Shown one piece after another: positions 47,380 through 58,924 of a stretch of 64,000 nucleotides of DNA (within the stretch, counting starts at the first letter, position 1; each line of letters begins with the position of its first letter). Position numbers and translations under genes: made by a program. Under the pieces are notes generated by a model. That model was not told the DNA's origin and did no database searches. It saw only the letters and a list, made by a program, of their open reading frames with translations. This DNA comes from Anisodus tanguticus. Taxonomy: Eukaryota > Streptophyta > Magnoliopsida > Solanales > Solanaceae. The stretch spans positions 15,657,001 through 15,721,000 of the forward strand of contig CM067552.1 in NCBI GenBank assembly GCA_034509755.1, given 5' to 3'.

Positions 47380-50300
47380 GTTTGCTCATTTATTAATATC
47401 CCTATTTCTGCCTTCTTAATATGATTCCATCTCCATGAATGCCACCACGGTTTTTTTTTGTAATATTTTTTCAGTTCAACTATGGCATATATCACTTTTA
47501 CCCATTTGGGATTTGATGGAAATAGGATCTGATAAATGACTGTATCACATTCATTCTCTTATTCTAATTGCTCGTTTAGACAAGCTGCAAACATTTAGGT
47601 TAAGGGACTTTGAGGTTCGAAATAATGAATTTATCTAATTTCAAACTGTCATTTAGCCACAGGGGAAAATCCATCTTTTACTTTGAGAGACAGATTGGTT
47701 TGATGCATAAGGTCATAAGGTATTATAATACCTGCATAAAGTTTTATCATCAATAATACATCATTTAATTGCCTGTTTTGTTCCTCGCATGAGTAATAAG
47801 TGCTTATGTTAAGAAACCTGTGTTTATTCCATGTGGCATAGGATTTGGAATAAGAATCCGTGTATTAGGGATACCTTGATTAAACAACTAAATGGACTAA
47901 AACACCCTCCTACATTTTAGAACACATGTATCAATATGTACATTATAGATCAATCTTTTTCAAATGAACCAAATGTCCATCAAGAAATAGTAGGTGTGTT
48001 ACAATTTCCGCATTATGATCAGTACATTAAAATGCCGCATTGTAATCTCTTGATAGCTGGCGTATCAACCAAACGGCTCCTGAATGGTAAAGGAAGGAAT
48101 TAAAAAAAAAACAATTCTTAAATCTTTTCTATTTCCAACTGTTTCAATGAGGACCAGTTGTATTCTGTGATAACTCTAAATGGACCACATTGACAACCTC
48201 ATTCTTTCCGTTCAGCCCCTTTGCTATCATTGTTGAGGTGCATCTTGTTGCCATTGTTGGCATATAAGAATTTTTTTCCCCCAGTTAATTCCAAGTTCCA
48301 TAGTCATTTTCTTTTCACCTATACTTGGTAGTCGCAGAAATATTCTATTCAATCTATGATTAAGTCACATTTCAATTCAGATTGCTTCTGTTTATTCCTT
48401 ATCTAGAGAATTGTTTTTTTACTAGAACATTGTATTGATTATATAGGAAGCGTACTTCGTTTGTATTTGAATCTCAGTGCACTCATGAATAGCTGCTTTG
48501 AGTGCTGAACTTATTACCTCTATCTGAAATATATCAGATCGGCTGCTGCATGAAACTTCTTGAGTTAGGTCCCTTGTTAAAAAGAGAAGTATTATTTAGC
48601 ACTGGTATATCTTGCAATTACCTGTCATGGCAACTCAGTAATTGCTTCTTTGGGTGCTAAGCTTATTTACCTTTATCTCAAATATTCAAATTGGCTGCTG
48701 CATGGCAACTCTTGCTTTAAGGTTTTCAGTGAATATTCAAGGTTCAGACAGTAAATTCAGAATGCATGTGCACTGTTATCCTCGAGAAGCCTAGTTAATT
48801 GCTCAGGGTAATAAAATTTACAGAAATGCTACCTCTCTCCTATTCGTTGAATGCTCTAAGCACATAAGATATGTACTAGGTGACAAATTTGTGGAATTTC
48901 AGTACACAGTGGTTGGAGTGTTTCATTACGTCCCACTTGTCATGGCTGAATCCACATGTGTTCTATACATGATTCGTGGGGTGCTCAAATTACATGGACT
49001 TGATTCCTCCATGTACATATCGATCCATCATTTCTCTAATATCTGGGAAGCAAGATCTATATGATATTCCAGTGCTCTTTACCCTGTTATTGCTGTAACT
49101 TCTTTCCCACGCTCCTGCCTTTGCTGAAAATAGAAAGTGGGAGATGTACGGTAGAAAAATACTGTGAAGGAATAAATATCATTTTGATGACGAAAAAGAT
49201 ACTGAAATGTTGGTGTAGTGAAGTCTTCTCTTGATTTATGCTTACTGATGGATTTTTATTTGTTTCAAAAGGTTCTTCTGACTCACAACATTCAATCACC
49301 TGAAGTCACATCTAAAACTGCTCCCAGTGATGAAGAACTTAATGAAACTGTCAAGACTCTATCAGCTAAATTATCAGAAGCTCTTGTGAACATCCGCGAG
49401 AAGGAAGACTTGGTAAAGCAGCATGCAAAAGTAGCCGAGGAAGCTGTCTCAGGTAGAACTTTATTTCCTTGAAGGTGAATCTTCTGCTGGAACTTGTTCT
49501 AGGACTTATATTAGTTGTCTCTAATGCTAGTCAATTTTCCATAGTTTTTATTGTTCAAGGACACTGTAGAATTGTGAAAATAATGCTACTACTCTTGCTT
49601 CTAATTTATATTATAGTAGTTGAGCTCAATATTAAGTATTATCTATCATATTAAGGGTCACAGGCTTGTTGCACAAGCATAGATCATTGGTTGACTCTTT
49701 ATTCCCCGTGTCTGCAACAGTTTCTTGAGGAAGATATGTTGTGATTTTTGTGTTTTCCATTTACTTGGGCTGTGCTATGTCCATGATGTTTAAGGACTCA
49801 TAATCAATGAATTGGTTGTGCAAGTGGAGATCCAAACTCCTTTGCAGATGGAGCTGAAGCTCTTTAATGAAGTCAAATCCTAAAATGGAGTTTTTAATAG
49901 TTGGAAGTCTAAAATGGGGCATTTACATAACTGATTGGTAACATGGTATATAAATGTCTGCCTGTTAGGTATTTGCGTTTGACATTTCTTCTGGTCAATT
50001 ATTTTAAATTATCAGGATGGGAGAAGGCTGAGGCTGAAGTATTGATCCAGAAGAGACTAATTGACACAGCAAACCAAAAGAACTCAATCCTTGAAGAGCG
50101 TATCAGCCATCTTGATGGAGCACTTAAAGAGTGTCTGAGACAGCTTCGACAGGCAAGAGAAGAGCAAGAGCAGAATGTCCAGACAAGTTGTGAGTGGGAG
50201 TCTACAAAGTCTGTACTTGAAAATAAGCTTGTTCAGCTCCAGTCTCAACTGCAAAGTTCTAACGCCAACAACAGTAACGTCCAAGATCTTCAGTTTAAGC

Positions 50301-53300
50301 TTGAATATGTGGAGAAACAGAACTCAATTCTCAAGCTTGAGCTTGTTTCCATATCCAAGGAGCTCAAACTAATGACATCTGAAAGAGACTTAAGCACTCA
50401 TGCTGCTGAAACAGCTAGCAAACAACAGCTGGAGAGTATCAAGAAGGCGGCTAAGCTTGAAGCAGAATGCCGGATGCTCAAGGCATTTGGTCAGAAAAGA
50501 TCAGCAGTTAATGACCACAAGTCTAGTGCTGCTTCCTCTGCTTATGTTGAACCTTGCACTTATAGTTTGTCAACTACTGGAGAACGGCTGTCTAGAGTTG
50601 AAAATGATAGTTGCAACATGAATGGTTTGGAGCCAAATAATAATGACCAGAACAGTTCTGGCTTCTTGTCTTCTGCTTCAGTTTCTGAATTGAGTCAATA
50701 TAAACATGAAAAGTCACATACAAGAGACCTTATAGCATCGTCTCTGGAGATAAATCTGATGGATGATTTTCTTGAGATGGAGAAGCTTGCAGCACGTCCT
50801 GACACAGTGTGTGAAAGCAGCAATGGCAGAGGAGCTCATACCAGTGAACCCATTATAAGAACTGAACATAGAGCCGCGATTAGTCAGACAGATGAAGTGG
50901 AGAAGTTGGCAAAGATGGAGGTGGAGAAATTGAAACTAGAGATGGAATTAACTGAGTGTCAAGGTGAGCTTAAGATATCTAAAGAACAATTGGAAGAAAC
51001 AAAGGACAATTTAATCGAGGTGAGAGTTCAGTTCTCTATGGAAAATGAAGCCAGGAGAAAATTGGAGGCTGAATTCAAGGCTACGATAACAAAGCTTAAA
51101 GACTTAACAGAACATTCACAGAAAATGGAGTTTGAGATTGTGGAGCTCAAAACAAAGTTATCTATGGAAAACGAAGCCAGGAGAAAATTGGAGGCTGAAT
51201 TCAAGGCTACTATGACAAAGCTTAAAGATTTAACAGAACATTCGAAAAAAATGGAGGCTGAGATTGTGGAGCTCAAAGAAAAGTTATCTATGGAAAATGC
51301 AGCAAAGAAGAAGACTGAGGCAGAAGTAGAGTCTGTCAATACTATGATCAGGAATTTAGTTGAACGCTTAGAAGAAGCACAGATTGATGTAGTGGAGCTC
51401 CAAGCTCAGCTCATTACAGCTAATGAAGCAAAAAGAGCTGCTGAGGCTGAAGTTGAGGCTACCAGTGTGAATCTTAAGAAATTAGAATTTTGCTTGGAGG
51501 AAACTGAAGTCAAGTGTTTAGGGATTCAAACCCAACTAGAAATGGTGGAAAGAATGAAATCTGGAGTAGAAGCTGAACTTGAAGCTACCAATGCAAAGAA
51601 ATATGTGTCAGAGTCTCAACTTAAAGCGACAGAACTGGAGCTGCAAACATTGCTTTCTAAAGTTGATTCTCTTCGAGTGGAGCTCTGCGAGGAAAGGGCT
51701 TTGCACCTGAAAACTGCTACAAAGTTGCAGAAATTAGAAATTGATCACTCGGTGATAAAATCTGCATCCCAGCTTCAGAAAGGAACTATATTTGGGGAAT
51801 TTAAAATCAATAAGGTCAGTTGCAAAATATTCTCATAGTTCAACCCCTTGTGCATGTTAAAACCTTTAAATAGCTTAGAAGTACTTACAGATTACTTGTT
51901 AATCAACTGTCAACCTGTTGCTAAGTGCTGACCCTTCATTTTCGTAGTTTCTTTTCTTCTAGAGGAGATTAACGAATGATCGTATTTTTATGCTCTGCAA
52001 CAGTTAACGGGAAAATTGGTTGTCATCTACATCCAGTGCTATTTTTAGTTGCACAGAATGTGACAATACATGATTACTGAAAGAAATAATCCCCTTGATT
52101 ATTTTCATTAATTGAAAGGCTATATATACAAGTTAATATTTCCATAATAGAAGAATCTTATTCCTATTCTATTTCTAAAACCTTATTCTACCATAATTCT
52201 AACTATACAATTATGGTAAGTGTATAACACTAATTAAGGTAACCTTTACACTACAATATACTACAAATATATATACCATATATACAAGATTGTCTTGTCC
52301 TCAATACACGGAGAATGGGCCACCGCTTGGCCGAAAGCCCATCGCTAGCTCTCGGCCAAGAGCCCTCTCATTGGCCGGGCCCCATTGCCACCGTCTCGTT
52401 TAACACACCCCCACGGTCATAGCGGGCGGTTTTCGAACGCGAGATCGTCCCTAAAATCTTCAAAGAGAACCGCCGGTAGACCCTTTGTAAAGATGTACGC
52501 AATTTGATAACGAGACGGGACATGGCATACGCGAACTTGACCCTTTGCAACCTTTTCACGGACAAAGTGAATGTCCATTTCGATATGCTTGGTGCGTTGG
52601 TGTTGAACGGGGTTACCTGAAAGGTAGATGGCACTAATGTTATCGCAATATACCAAGGTTGCCTTCTGAATGGGACAATGAAGCTCCAAAAGCAAATTAC
52701 GTAGCCAACATGATTCGGAGACCACATTCGCTACCCTCGATATTCGCCTCGGCACTTGAGCGTGATAGAGTTGCACGACGTTTTGCGACCGGAGACCAAG
52801 TTGTTGCCAAGGAACATACAGTAGCCAGAAGTCGACCGTCTGGTGTCGGGACAACCACCCCAATCAGCATCCGTGTAGGAGACAAGCGTAGATGTAGATG
52901 ACGGATACAAGTGCAACCCATAGTCTAGTGTCCCCTGAATATACCGAATGATGCGTTTGATTGCATTCATGTGCTCAATTCTGGGATCATGCATGAATAA
53001 ACACACCTGCTAAACCGCATATGTAATATCCGGTCTGGTAAAGGTAAGATACTGGAGGGCCCCTGCAAGACTGCGATAGCGGGTCGGGTCCTCGTATGGT
53101 GCACCTGCTGTGGCACTTAGCTTTGGGTTTGCATCAACTGGCGTGAAAGTGGACTTACAGGATGACATCCCAGCCCTCTCGATAATCTCGGCAAAGATAC
53201 TTCCGTTGAGACAGAAACAACCCACCTGAATGACGTTTGACGGCAATCCCCAAAAAATAACTCAAAGGCCCTAAGTCTTTCATAGCAAACTCAAAACTGA

Positions 53301-56300
53301 GCATGGTCATGATAGACTGGTGCAAGGCATCAGAAGAGGCAGTCAAGATGATATCATCTACATACAACAGAATGTAGGCCAAGGACGAACCACGGCGGTA
53401 GATGAACAAGGAATTATCGACCTGCTGAGTGAACCCAATAGTTGAAACAAAGTCGGCAAATAGTGTATACCGTGCCCGTGGAGACCGCTTAAGCCCATAT
53501 AATGATTTCTTCAACAAACGAGACATGATGAGGGCGGTTGGGATCCCCGAAACCCAACGGGCCGATGCATATAGACTTGTTTCCTTGAGGTCACCATGTA
53601 GAAAAGCATTCTTGACATCCAACTGATGAATTGGCCAAGTCTTTGAAAGAGCCAAGCTAAGCACAGTGCGAATGGTAGCCGGTTTGACCACCGGACTAAA
53701 CGTCTCACCACAATCAATTCCAACCTGCTGAGTCTTACCATCACCAACAAGTCGCGCCTTATGTCGAGCAAAGGACCCATCGGAATTCTCCTTGTGAGCA
53801 AAAATCCACATAGACCTGATAACATTAATAACATATGGACGGGGCACCAACTCCCACGTCTTATTAGCAATAAGAGCATTATATTCATCAGTCATAGCAA
53901 GTTTCCAATTAGGGTCATTTAATGCGGACACAGGATTGCGGGGTAAGGGGGATCTAGAGACATCCGAATGTAAATTAAAATGTCTTTTAGGTGTAAAAAT
54001 ATCCCGCTGACTACGAGTGACCGGTCTATGACTCGAGGAAGAATTGAGGGAATTTTGCGAATTTTCTGGGCTCGGGACGGACTGGCCAGCAGGCAGTGGG
54101 CCTGCTGGCCCAAATCGGTAAAAATTGGGCTCGGTTTTTGGACCGGTTCCCGAACTGGGCTGGACCGGCCCAATAGCCGGAACTGTTCCGGTGGGCCGGA
54201 CCGCAGGGGCGTGACGATGCTTGTGGGGCCGGCGGGCGGTGGGCCCGCTGGGGGATTTTGGGTACGGGAGTTGTCCGAAAAATCCCGAATAATATATGGG
54301 GATATTTGGTCATCCAAAAAATTATATGACTTAGGTTCGGGAGTATGAACTTTCGTAAACGGGAATTGAGTTTCATCAAAAATGACATGGCGATTGATTA
54401 TGATTTTCTTGGAGGATAAATCAAAACACTTATAACCACGATGATTTGACGGATAACCCAAAAACACACACGGGGTAGACCGAGCCTGAAGTTTGTTAAT
54501 TGTGGTGGATGGGAATAACGGATAACACAAGCATCCAAAAATCCGAAGATGAGAATACGAAGGGTCCTTATTATATAGGATTTTGAGGGGGGAGGAATAT
54601 GTCAGTCCTTTAGAAGGAAGTATGTTAAGAAGATATGTGGCCATTTGTAGAGCATGGTGCCAAAAATATGGAGGTATGGAGGCATGAATTAAGAGAGTTC
54701 GGACAATGTTATTGATGGAACGAATTTTGCGTTCGGCCTTACCATTTTGTGGAGATGTATGAGGACACGAAAACCTAAAATTGATCCCATTATTAGCACA
54801 GAAATCCCGAAACTCCCTATTGTCATATTATTTCTCATTATCACATTGAATATTTTTTATGTCTCTTTCGAATTGAGTACGAATGAACGCTCTAAATTTG
54901 ATGAAGATGAAAAATACTTGTGATTTATTTGCAATTGGAAACGTCCACAAAAATCTAGTATAATCATCTAAAAAGAGAACATAATATCGATGACCCACTG
55001 AACTTAGAACAGGAGACGTCCATAAGTCACTATGAATAATGTCAAATGGCATAGAAGTATGAGAATTGGAGTCTACAAATTGCAACTTAACAATTTTTCC
55101 TAATGAACAAGACTGACAAATTGGAGTACGACTCGTACCCTTACAAGAAATAAAGCTATTTTTATCTAAAGTGATAAAATAGAAGATCCCGATGACCCGA
55201 CGAGCATGCCACATGGAAGGAGAGATGGCTACAAAAGCCGACGGCAAAGGCCGGACTCGATGGATGGAAACCGGCATGATAGGATACAGATCCCCCTACT
55301 ATCACACCTCATGAGATGACTCCCCGTCTTGAAATCCTTCACGAGAAACCGAAAAGATCAAATTCAACGAAAACGAAATTGTCATTTGTGAACTTTCGGA
55401 CACACACTAAATTTTTAATCAATTTAGGAGCATGTAAAGTATCTTTCAAGAGGAGTGGTGGATTGGGGGAGACAACGTTTTCTGACCATACCCTAGAATT
55501 GGAATAGAACTGCCATTACCAACAATTATCCCCCGAGGAGTGCTCAAATTGGAATAAGATGAGAGAGTACCTGATTTGGAAGTCATGTGAGTAGTGGCCC
55601 CGGTGTCCATGTACCAATTTGGGTCCGGTTGAGTCAATCCCAACGTGTGCATCGCGGCCTCGATATCGGTCTGAGTGGGGCCTGCTGCATGATGGGCTTG
55701 CGGAGGTCCGGGCCCAAGGACTCTGGCCGTGCTTTGGGCCGGGCCGTATCTGCCGTGGTTGCCGTTCTTTGGGCCACCGGCCGCCGGGGGCGCCAAGGCC
55801 GGGTATTGGGCTCGGACCGTGGCCCACCCCACCGGCCGCCGGAAGCCGCTTCTTTGAGGGTGCGGGTTCCACTGCCATTGGCCCCACTGCTGGGCCCACG
55901 ATGGTGGTGGGCCACTGTACCCTGGATGGGACCCACCGCCTGGCTTGTTGATCACCGGAACCGCCACGTTTTCCCCGCGGTTTTTGTTATTTTTGCGATT
56001 ATTCTTGCCGCCACCATTATTATGGTTTTGGCCCGAATTATTAACAAAACCTGAAGGACTAGGAGAGGATGCCACCATGACAACTGGGCTTGCTCCGGTA
56101 GCCGCCTTTTTAGCCAAACCGGCTTCTTCCAACGTCAGCATAGAGCGGGCTTGATGGAAGTCAGGAAGAGGGTTGCTTCGGCGAAGGAGAGTTCCAACAT
56201 CATTATAGGCCTCCAAAAGACCGGCAACCAACTGTAGAACTAGACGATTATTTGTTACTGGTGCGCCAACATTACAGAGTTGATCCGCCAACTCCTTTAG

Positions 56301-57982
56301 TTTCTTGCAATATGCAGAAACGTTCGGAAATTCGTCCATTCGAACGAGAGAGAATTCCTGCTCGAGTGTGACGACACGGAAATGTTGGTTGTCTTGGAAT
56401 ATGTCACGCAATCTATTCCATGCAGCCATAGCCGTGGTATCCGGCTCCATAATCGTCTGTAGAAGGTCCAGCGAAATAGTGGCGTATATCCACCGAAGAA
56501 CGGTAGCATCAAGTGTAATCCATAACTCATGATCCTCCGCAGGAAGGGGTCTAGCGGGAGGAATGATGTGATGAAGAACTTGATACGATATAGCGTGAAT
56601 TTTAAACAACTCCGCCCACGTTGCATATTGAACGTTTTCCATCTCAAGGACAATAGGGACACTGAGCTTGATATTGGAAACTGTGAGGGCAGGGTGAAAG
56701 TTGTTCTTAGACATATTTAAAGAACAAAGAAGGAGGGGAAATTTAAGAGAGGTTTTTGAGAGCGGAAGACGAATTTTGGAAGAGAAACCCGAGGGGGGAG
56801 GGGGAGGGTGTCTCGGCCGAGGGGGTCCAAAAAAATTTAGGGAGAGAATTTTTTTTTTTTGTAAAACCTAGTCTCTTGATACCATGAAAGAAATAATTCC
56901 CTTGATTATTTTCATTAATTGAAAGACTATATATACAAGTTAATATTTTCATAATAGAAGAATCCTATTCCTATTCTATTTCTAAAACCTTATTCTACCA
57001 TAATTCTAACTCTACAATTATGGTAAGTGTATAACACTAATTAAGGTAACCTTTACTACAATATACTACAAATATATATACCATATATAGAAGATTGTCT
57101 TGTCCTCAATACACAGGAGAATGGGCCACTGCTTGGCCGAAAGCCCACTGCTGGCCTACTGGCCGAGAGCCCTCTGCTGGGCTGGGCCAGTCCACTGCTG
57201 CACTGCTACTGTTTAACAATTACTTTAGGATGTGATGTGACTGTACATGATTACTATAGGAGATTTGGATGTTGAAAAGATATGTTTGAAAGTTTAGTGT
57301 TGAAGGTGGAGTAAAAGGTTACTTAATGCAGAATATGCTTAGGCTGCATTTGGTGTTTCAAAACAATAAAGAATGAATGTGAGAACATCTCTTTTATTGT
57401 CTAGCTCTTAAATCATATTAAGGTTGTAATTATCCTCTTTCTTTTAAAGGCAAGACTGCATCATAAGTTATTCAGGTTTTCTGTTACTTCTAAGGTAAAA
57501 TGACATTTTGTTCAGTAGGTTCTTGAGGACAACTAATACCCAGTTTTACTTTCAGATCATCCATAGGGTTTCTGCTTACCTGGATTAAATTATAAGCAAT
57601 CATTGATAGAAGCACATTTCTCTGAGCTTGCATGCAATAAGTTTTTGTATTGCTTTGTGATTTAATTCTCCTGAAGTCCTTATGTTTTACACTACGGTGA
57701 GAGCATATGTAAAACATTGTATCTCTTTCTTTTTATTTTTTATTAAATGCTAGACATTCCGATATTTTAGGTCTCTTTTCGATTGTAAACGTTTTGCAGT
57801 ACAGTTTCCTCATATCTATATCCATCTGTTAATGTGCATGGCAGGATAAAGAAATGGCAATAGCAGCTAGTCGATTTGCAGAGTGCCAAAAGACAATCGC
57901 TTCCATTAATTGGCAATTGAAGTCCCTTGCTAGCATGGATGATTTCTTAATTGACTCAGATGAACCATTGCAGATACAGTGA
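47263..57982 (+). CDS. FPP: Filament-like plant protein (FPP), long coiled-coil protein, four coding exons
   Basis: Joining 47263-47379, 49272-49452, 50016-51814 and 57845-57982 gives 2235 nt, or 744 residues plus TGA, with every junction GT/AG and in phase. The N terminus [20 protein letters not shown] and the block [16 protein letters not shown] through [20 protein letters not shown] (residues about 99-154) are diagnostic of the plant FPP family. So is the C-terminal [19 protein letters not shown]. Most of residues 100-700 is predicted coiled coil, rich in Glu, Lys and Leu heptads. Residues 439-522 are a 42-residue tandem duplication. FPPs are long coiled-coil proteins linked to the cytoskeleton and nuclear-envelope partners, and the precise role of this paralogue is unknown. 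No membrane segment or signal peptide is seen. The third intron contains copia element F in antisense. Confidence 0.93.
47380..49271 (+). other. FPP intron 1 (1892 bp)
   Basis: Bounded by GT...AG (TTGTTTCAAAAG|GTTC). It contains a local direct duplication of about 80 bp (48486-48560 and 48640-48712, sharing GGCTGCTGCATG). I see no complete mobile element and no gene. Confidence 0.8.
49272..49452 (+). CDS. FPP: FPP coding exon 2 (residues 40-100, partial)
   Basis: 181 nt in phase 0, ending in phase 1. Encodes [20 protein letters not shown], then [20 protein letters not shown] and [17 protein letters not shown], the first coiled-coil block typical of FPPs. The donor is TCAG|GTAGAA. Confidence 0.92.
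49453..50015 (+). other. FPP intron 2 (563 bp)
   Basis: GT...AG intron ending AAATTATCAG. The ATG at 49943 lies inside this intron and is not the gene's start. No other feature is seen. Confidence 0.85.
50016..51814 (+). CDS. FPP: FPP coding exon 3 (residues 100-699)
   Basis: 1799 nt, opening with the second base of the Gly codon in [10 protein letters not shown]. It carries the conserved [15 protein letters not shown] block and a Ser/Asn-rich linker (residues about 255-365). The acidic [11 protein letters not shown] motif (residues about 347-357) is characteristic of the family. A long Glu/Lys coiled coil follows. The donor is AAG|GTCAGT in phase 0. If the intron were retained, translation would stop at 51838. 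Confidence 0.93.
51032..51283 (+). repeat. 126-bp in-frame tandem duplication in FPP exon 3
   Basis: Units 51032-51157 and 51158-51283 encode two nearly identical 42-residue segments ([17 protein letters not shown]...IVELK). They differ at only seven residues: Phe/Leu, Ile/Met, Gln/Lys, Phe/Ala and the last few. A third, more diverged unit begins [14 protein letters not shown] at 51284. Forty-two residues equals six heptads, so the coiled-coil register is kept. Confidence 0.92.
52073..52077. repeat. Target site duplication (left) of copia F
   Basis: ATTAC precedes the element, and an identical ATTAC follows it at 57219-57223. Confidence 0.88.
52078..52405 (-). repeat. 3' LTR of copia F
   Basis: 328 bp. 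On the - strand it runs TGTTAAACGAGACGG...ATTATTTCTTTCA. GC-rich GGCCGAGAGC-type words cluster near its upstream end. Confidence 0.93.
52406..52414 (-). other. Polypurine tract of copia F
   Basis: GTGGGGGTG on the - strand directly adjoins the 3' LTR. Confidence 0.75.
52417..53006 (-). pseudogene. RNase H domain of copia F, frameshifted
   Basis: Two overlapping frames. 53006-52731 has [20 protein letters not shown] and [20 protein letters not shown], the classic copia RNase H start with a catalytic Asp in the T-D-A-D-W block. 52863-52417 carries [35 protein letters not shown] and [14 protein letters not shown], the domain's end. A frameshift near 52780-52850 separates them. The enzyme would degrade the RNA strand of the cDNA hybrid. 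Confidence 0.88.
53155..53931 (-). pseudogene. Reverse transcriptase domain of copia F
   Basis: 258-codon open frame with WELVPRP at about residue 26, [17 protein letters not shown] (57-73), [15 protein letters not shown] (103-117), [13 protein letters not shown] (141-153) and the catalytic YVDD at 190-193. Residues 119-138 read as nonsense while a neighbouring frame gives the expected copia block, so two compensating indels have occurred there. Another frameshift lies near the end, at 53240. The connection to the upstream integrase frame is also shifted. Confidence 0.92.
53919..55277 (-). pseudogene. Integrase domain of copia F with an internal stop
   Basis: The frame contains [11 protein letters not shown] (end of the HHCC finger) and [14 protein letters not shown] (first catalytic Asp). 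[12 protein letters not shown] follows, then CDNEK just before a TAA at 54828-54830. In the same frame [15 protein letters not shown] provides the catalytic Glu, and RIFGCLCYP with [13 protein letters not shown] marks the integrase C-terminal region. It would join the element cDNA to chromosomal DNA. The stop truncates it; the linker to reverse transcriptase is Pro-rich. Confidence 0.9.
55446..56714 (-). CDS. Gag and protease start of copia F (422-residue open frame)
   Basis: Begins [20 protein letters not shown] about 170 bp inside the 5' LTR. It carries the copia Gag signature: [20 protein letters not shown], then [20 protein letters not shown] and LNP-type [17 protein letters not shown]. 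Residues about 225-345 are Gly/Asn/Pro-rich with no CCHC zinc knuckle, a feature of one copia sublineage. Near the end, [18 protein letters not shown] carries the protease D-T-G active site. The frame breaks at 55446, before the protease is complete. Gag would form the element's particle. Transposon coding sequence, not a host gene. Confidence 0.92.
   Translation of the reverse strand: MSKNNFHPALTVSNIKLSVPIVLEMENVQYATWAELFKIHAISYQVLHHIIPPARPLPAEDHELWITLDATVLRWIYATISLDLLQTIMEPDTTAMAAWNRLRDIFQDNQHFRVVTLEQEFSLVRMDEFPNVSAYCKKLKELADQLCNVGAPVTNNRLVLQLVAGLLEAYNDVGTLLRRSNPLPDFHQARSMLTLEEAGLAKKAATGASPVVMVASSPSPSGFVNNSGQNHNNGGGKNNRKNNKNRGENVAVPVINKPGGGSHPGYSGPPPSWAQQWGQWQWNPHPQRSGFRRPVGWATVRAQYPALAPPAAGGPKNGNHGRYGPAQSTARVLGPGPPQAHHAAGPTQTDIEAAMHTLGLTQPDPNWYMDTGATTHMTSKSGTLSSYSNLSTPRGIIVGNGSSIPILGYGQKTLSPPIHHSS
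56872..56884 (-). other. tRNA-iMet primer-binding site of copia F
   Basis: TGGTATCAAGAGA on the - strand immediately follows the 5' LTR and matches the initiator-Met complement at its first eight bases. Confidence 0.85.
56885..57218 (-). repeat. 5' LTR of copia F
   Basis: 334 bp, TGTTAAACAGTAGCAG...TTTCTTTCA on the - strand, matching 52078-52405. Confidence 0.93.
57845..57982 (+). CDS. FPP: FPP coding exon 4 (residues 700-744)
   Basis: Phase-0 exon after CATGGCAG. Encodes [20 protein letters not shown] and [16 protein letters not shown] and stops at TGA 57980-57982. The [19 protein letters not shown] pattern is the conserved FPP C-terminal motif. The exon is too short to be found without knowing the family. 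Confidence 0.93.
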   Translation, partial: DKEMAIAASRFAECQKTIASINWQLKSLASMDDFLIDSDEPLQIQ

Positions 57983-58900
57983 CATCCCCCTATATGGTCT
58001 TGTTCAAGAAGTTGCCTTCTTGTGGCTCTCCCTCCCAAAGATTCTGAAACTCAACAACTTCGAATATACTGACAGGGTCGGTCGCCTATAAATTAACGAT
58101 TTCTTTTCTCAAGGGATGGGAATGTCGAAGATTGAAATGATAGGTATTATACAACATAAAAACCCGTAGAATTCAAGATGGAATAATTGCATAGCAGAAG
58201 AAGTTGCAAAGCTGGAATAACAAATTTTTTGGTACCATTTGTTAAGTGCTTAGGCATGAACTTATTAGGTATATATATATATATATATTTTTTAAAAGTC
58301 ATGCGATGTACTATTGATTGTTAAGTGCTTACTTGAAGTAAAGGTTCCAAATTCATTGTACAGGAAGTTCACGAGAAAAAGTAAGTATGCCCTCATGTAT
58401 CTTACAATTATTGCACGACTCTTTATAGCATTATTAAGTAGTTAAGAATCAATAATAGCGGATACTTGGTGAGGCTGACTCTCCGTTGGAATGGGTTTTA
58501 ACTTACATATACGTAATCCTTTTCAAAGCGAATATTAGGAGAAATTTATCAAAATGGTCCTTTTAATGTATGAGCCATAGGCAATATTAAAAAAAATATT
58601 GATCAAAATATCAAATAAATGTATAGTAAACACTACATTCGATTCAATGTTTTCAATTTCAGTACAATAATGCTACGAAAGAGATACCTTAATATCATTA
58701 CATGAAAAATTTAAAAGAAAAACTATCATTAGATTTAAAAGACAAACCAAATTTAATGTAATCATGTAAAATACAAGTCATCCATTACATACATTACCAA
58801 TAAAAGTAATGTAAAATCTAAAGCTAAACACAATTAATTTAATGTAATGGTAATTTTTTTAAAAGAGGAGGGGGGGGGGGGGCGACTTGGGGCCAAATCT
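57983..58900 (+). other. FPP 3' UTR and downstream DNA
   Basis: The first 200-400 bp are presumably 3' UTR; no single polyadenylation signal stands out. A (TA)n run lies at about 58271-58290. A G run of about 14 lies at 58870-58882. No gene is visible. Confidence 0.5.
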
Positions 58901-58924
58901 GATTTTGTGTTTAAAAAAAGAAAT

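Larger units (their letters stand above)
52078..57218 (-). mobile_element. Ty1/copia retrotransposon F in FPP intron 3, antisense
   Basis: LTRs at 52078-52405 and 56885-57218, target duplication ATTAC, a primer-binding site and a polypurine tract make it structurally complete at 5141 bp. On the - strand the order is Gag, protease, integrase, reverse transcriptase, RNase H, the copia order. Over the first 264 bp I count about nine LTR differences, and the GC-rich tail is more diverged, so the insertion is not very recent. Stops and frameshifts break the polyprotein into at least five pieces. Confidence 0.95.
51815..57844 (+). other. FPP intron 3 (6030 bp) enlarged by a copia insertion
   Basis: Donor GTCAGT at 51815 and acceptor CATGGCAG at 57844. 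Copia element F (52078-57218) accounts for 5141 bp plus a 5-bp duplication. The pre-insertion intron was therefore about 0.88 kb. Confidence 0.88.

Noticed and set aside
47123..47389. Antisense open frame over FPP exon 1
   Set aside because: Shadow of the FPP first exon and its leader; no independent support.
49943..51838. A continuous 631-codon reading frame as the whole FPP gene
   Set aside because: Its first 73 bases lie in intron 2 and its last eight codons in intron 3. Conserved FPP sequence starts at the AG|GATGG acceptor (50016), and the family's N and C termini are on separate exons.
55516..56720. Long + strand frames opposite copia Gag
   Set aside because: They are shadows of the GC-rich Gag linker; the - strand frame carries the Gag and protease motifs.
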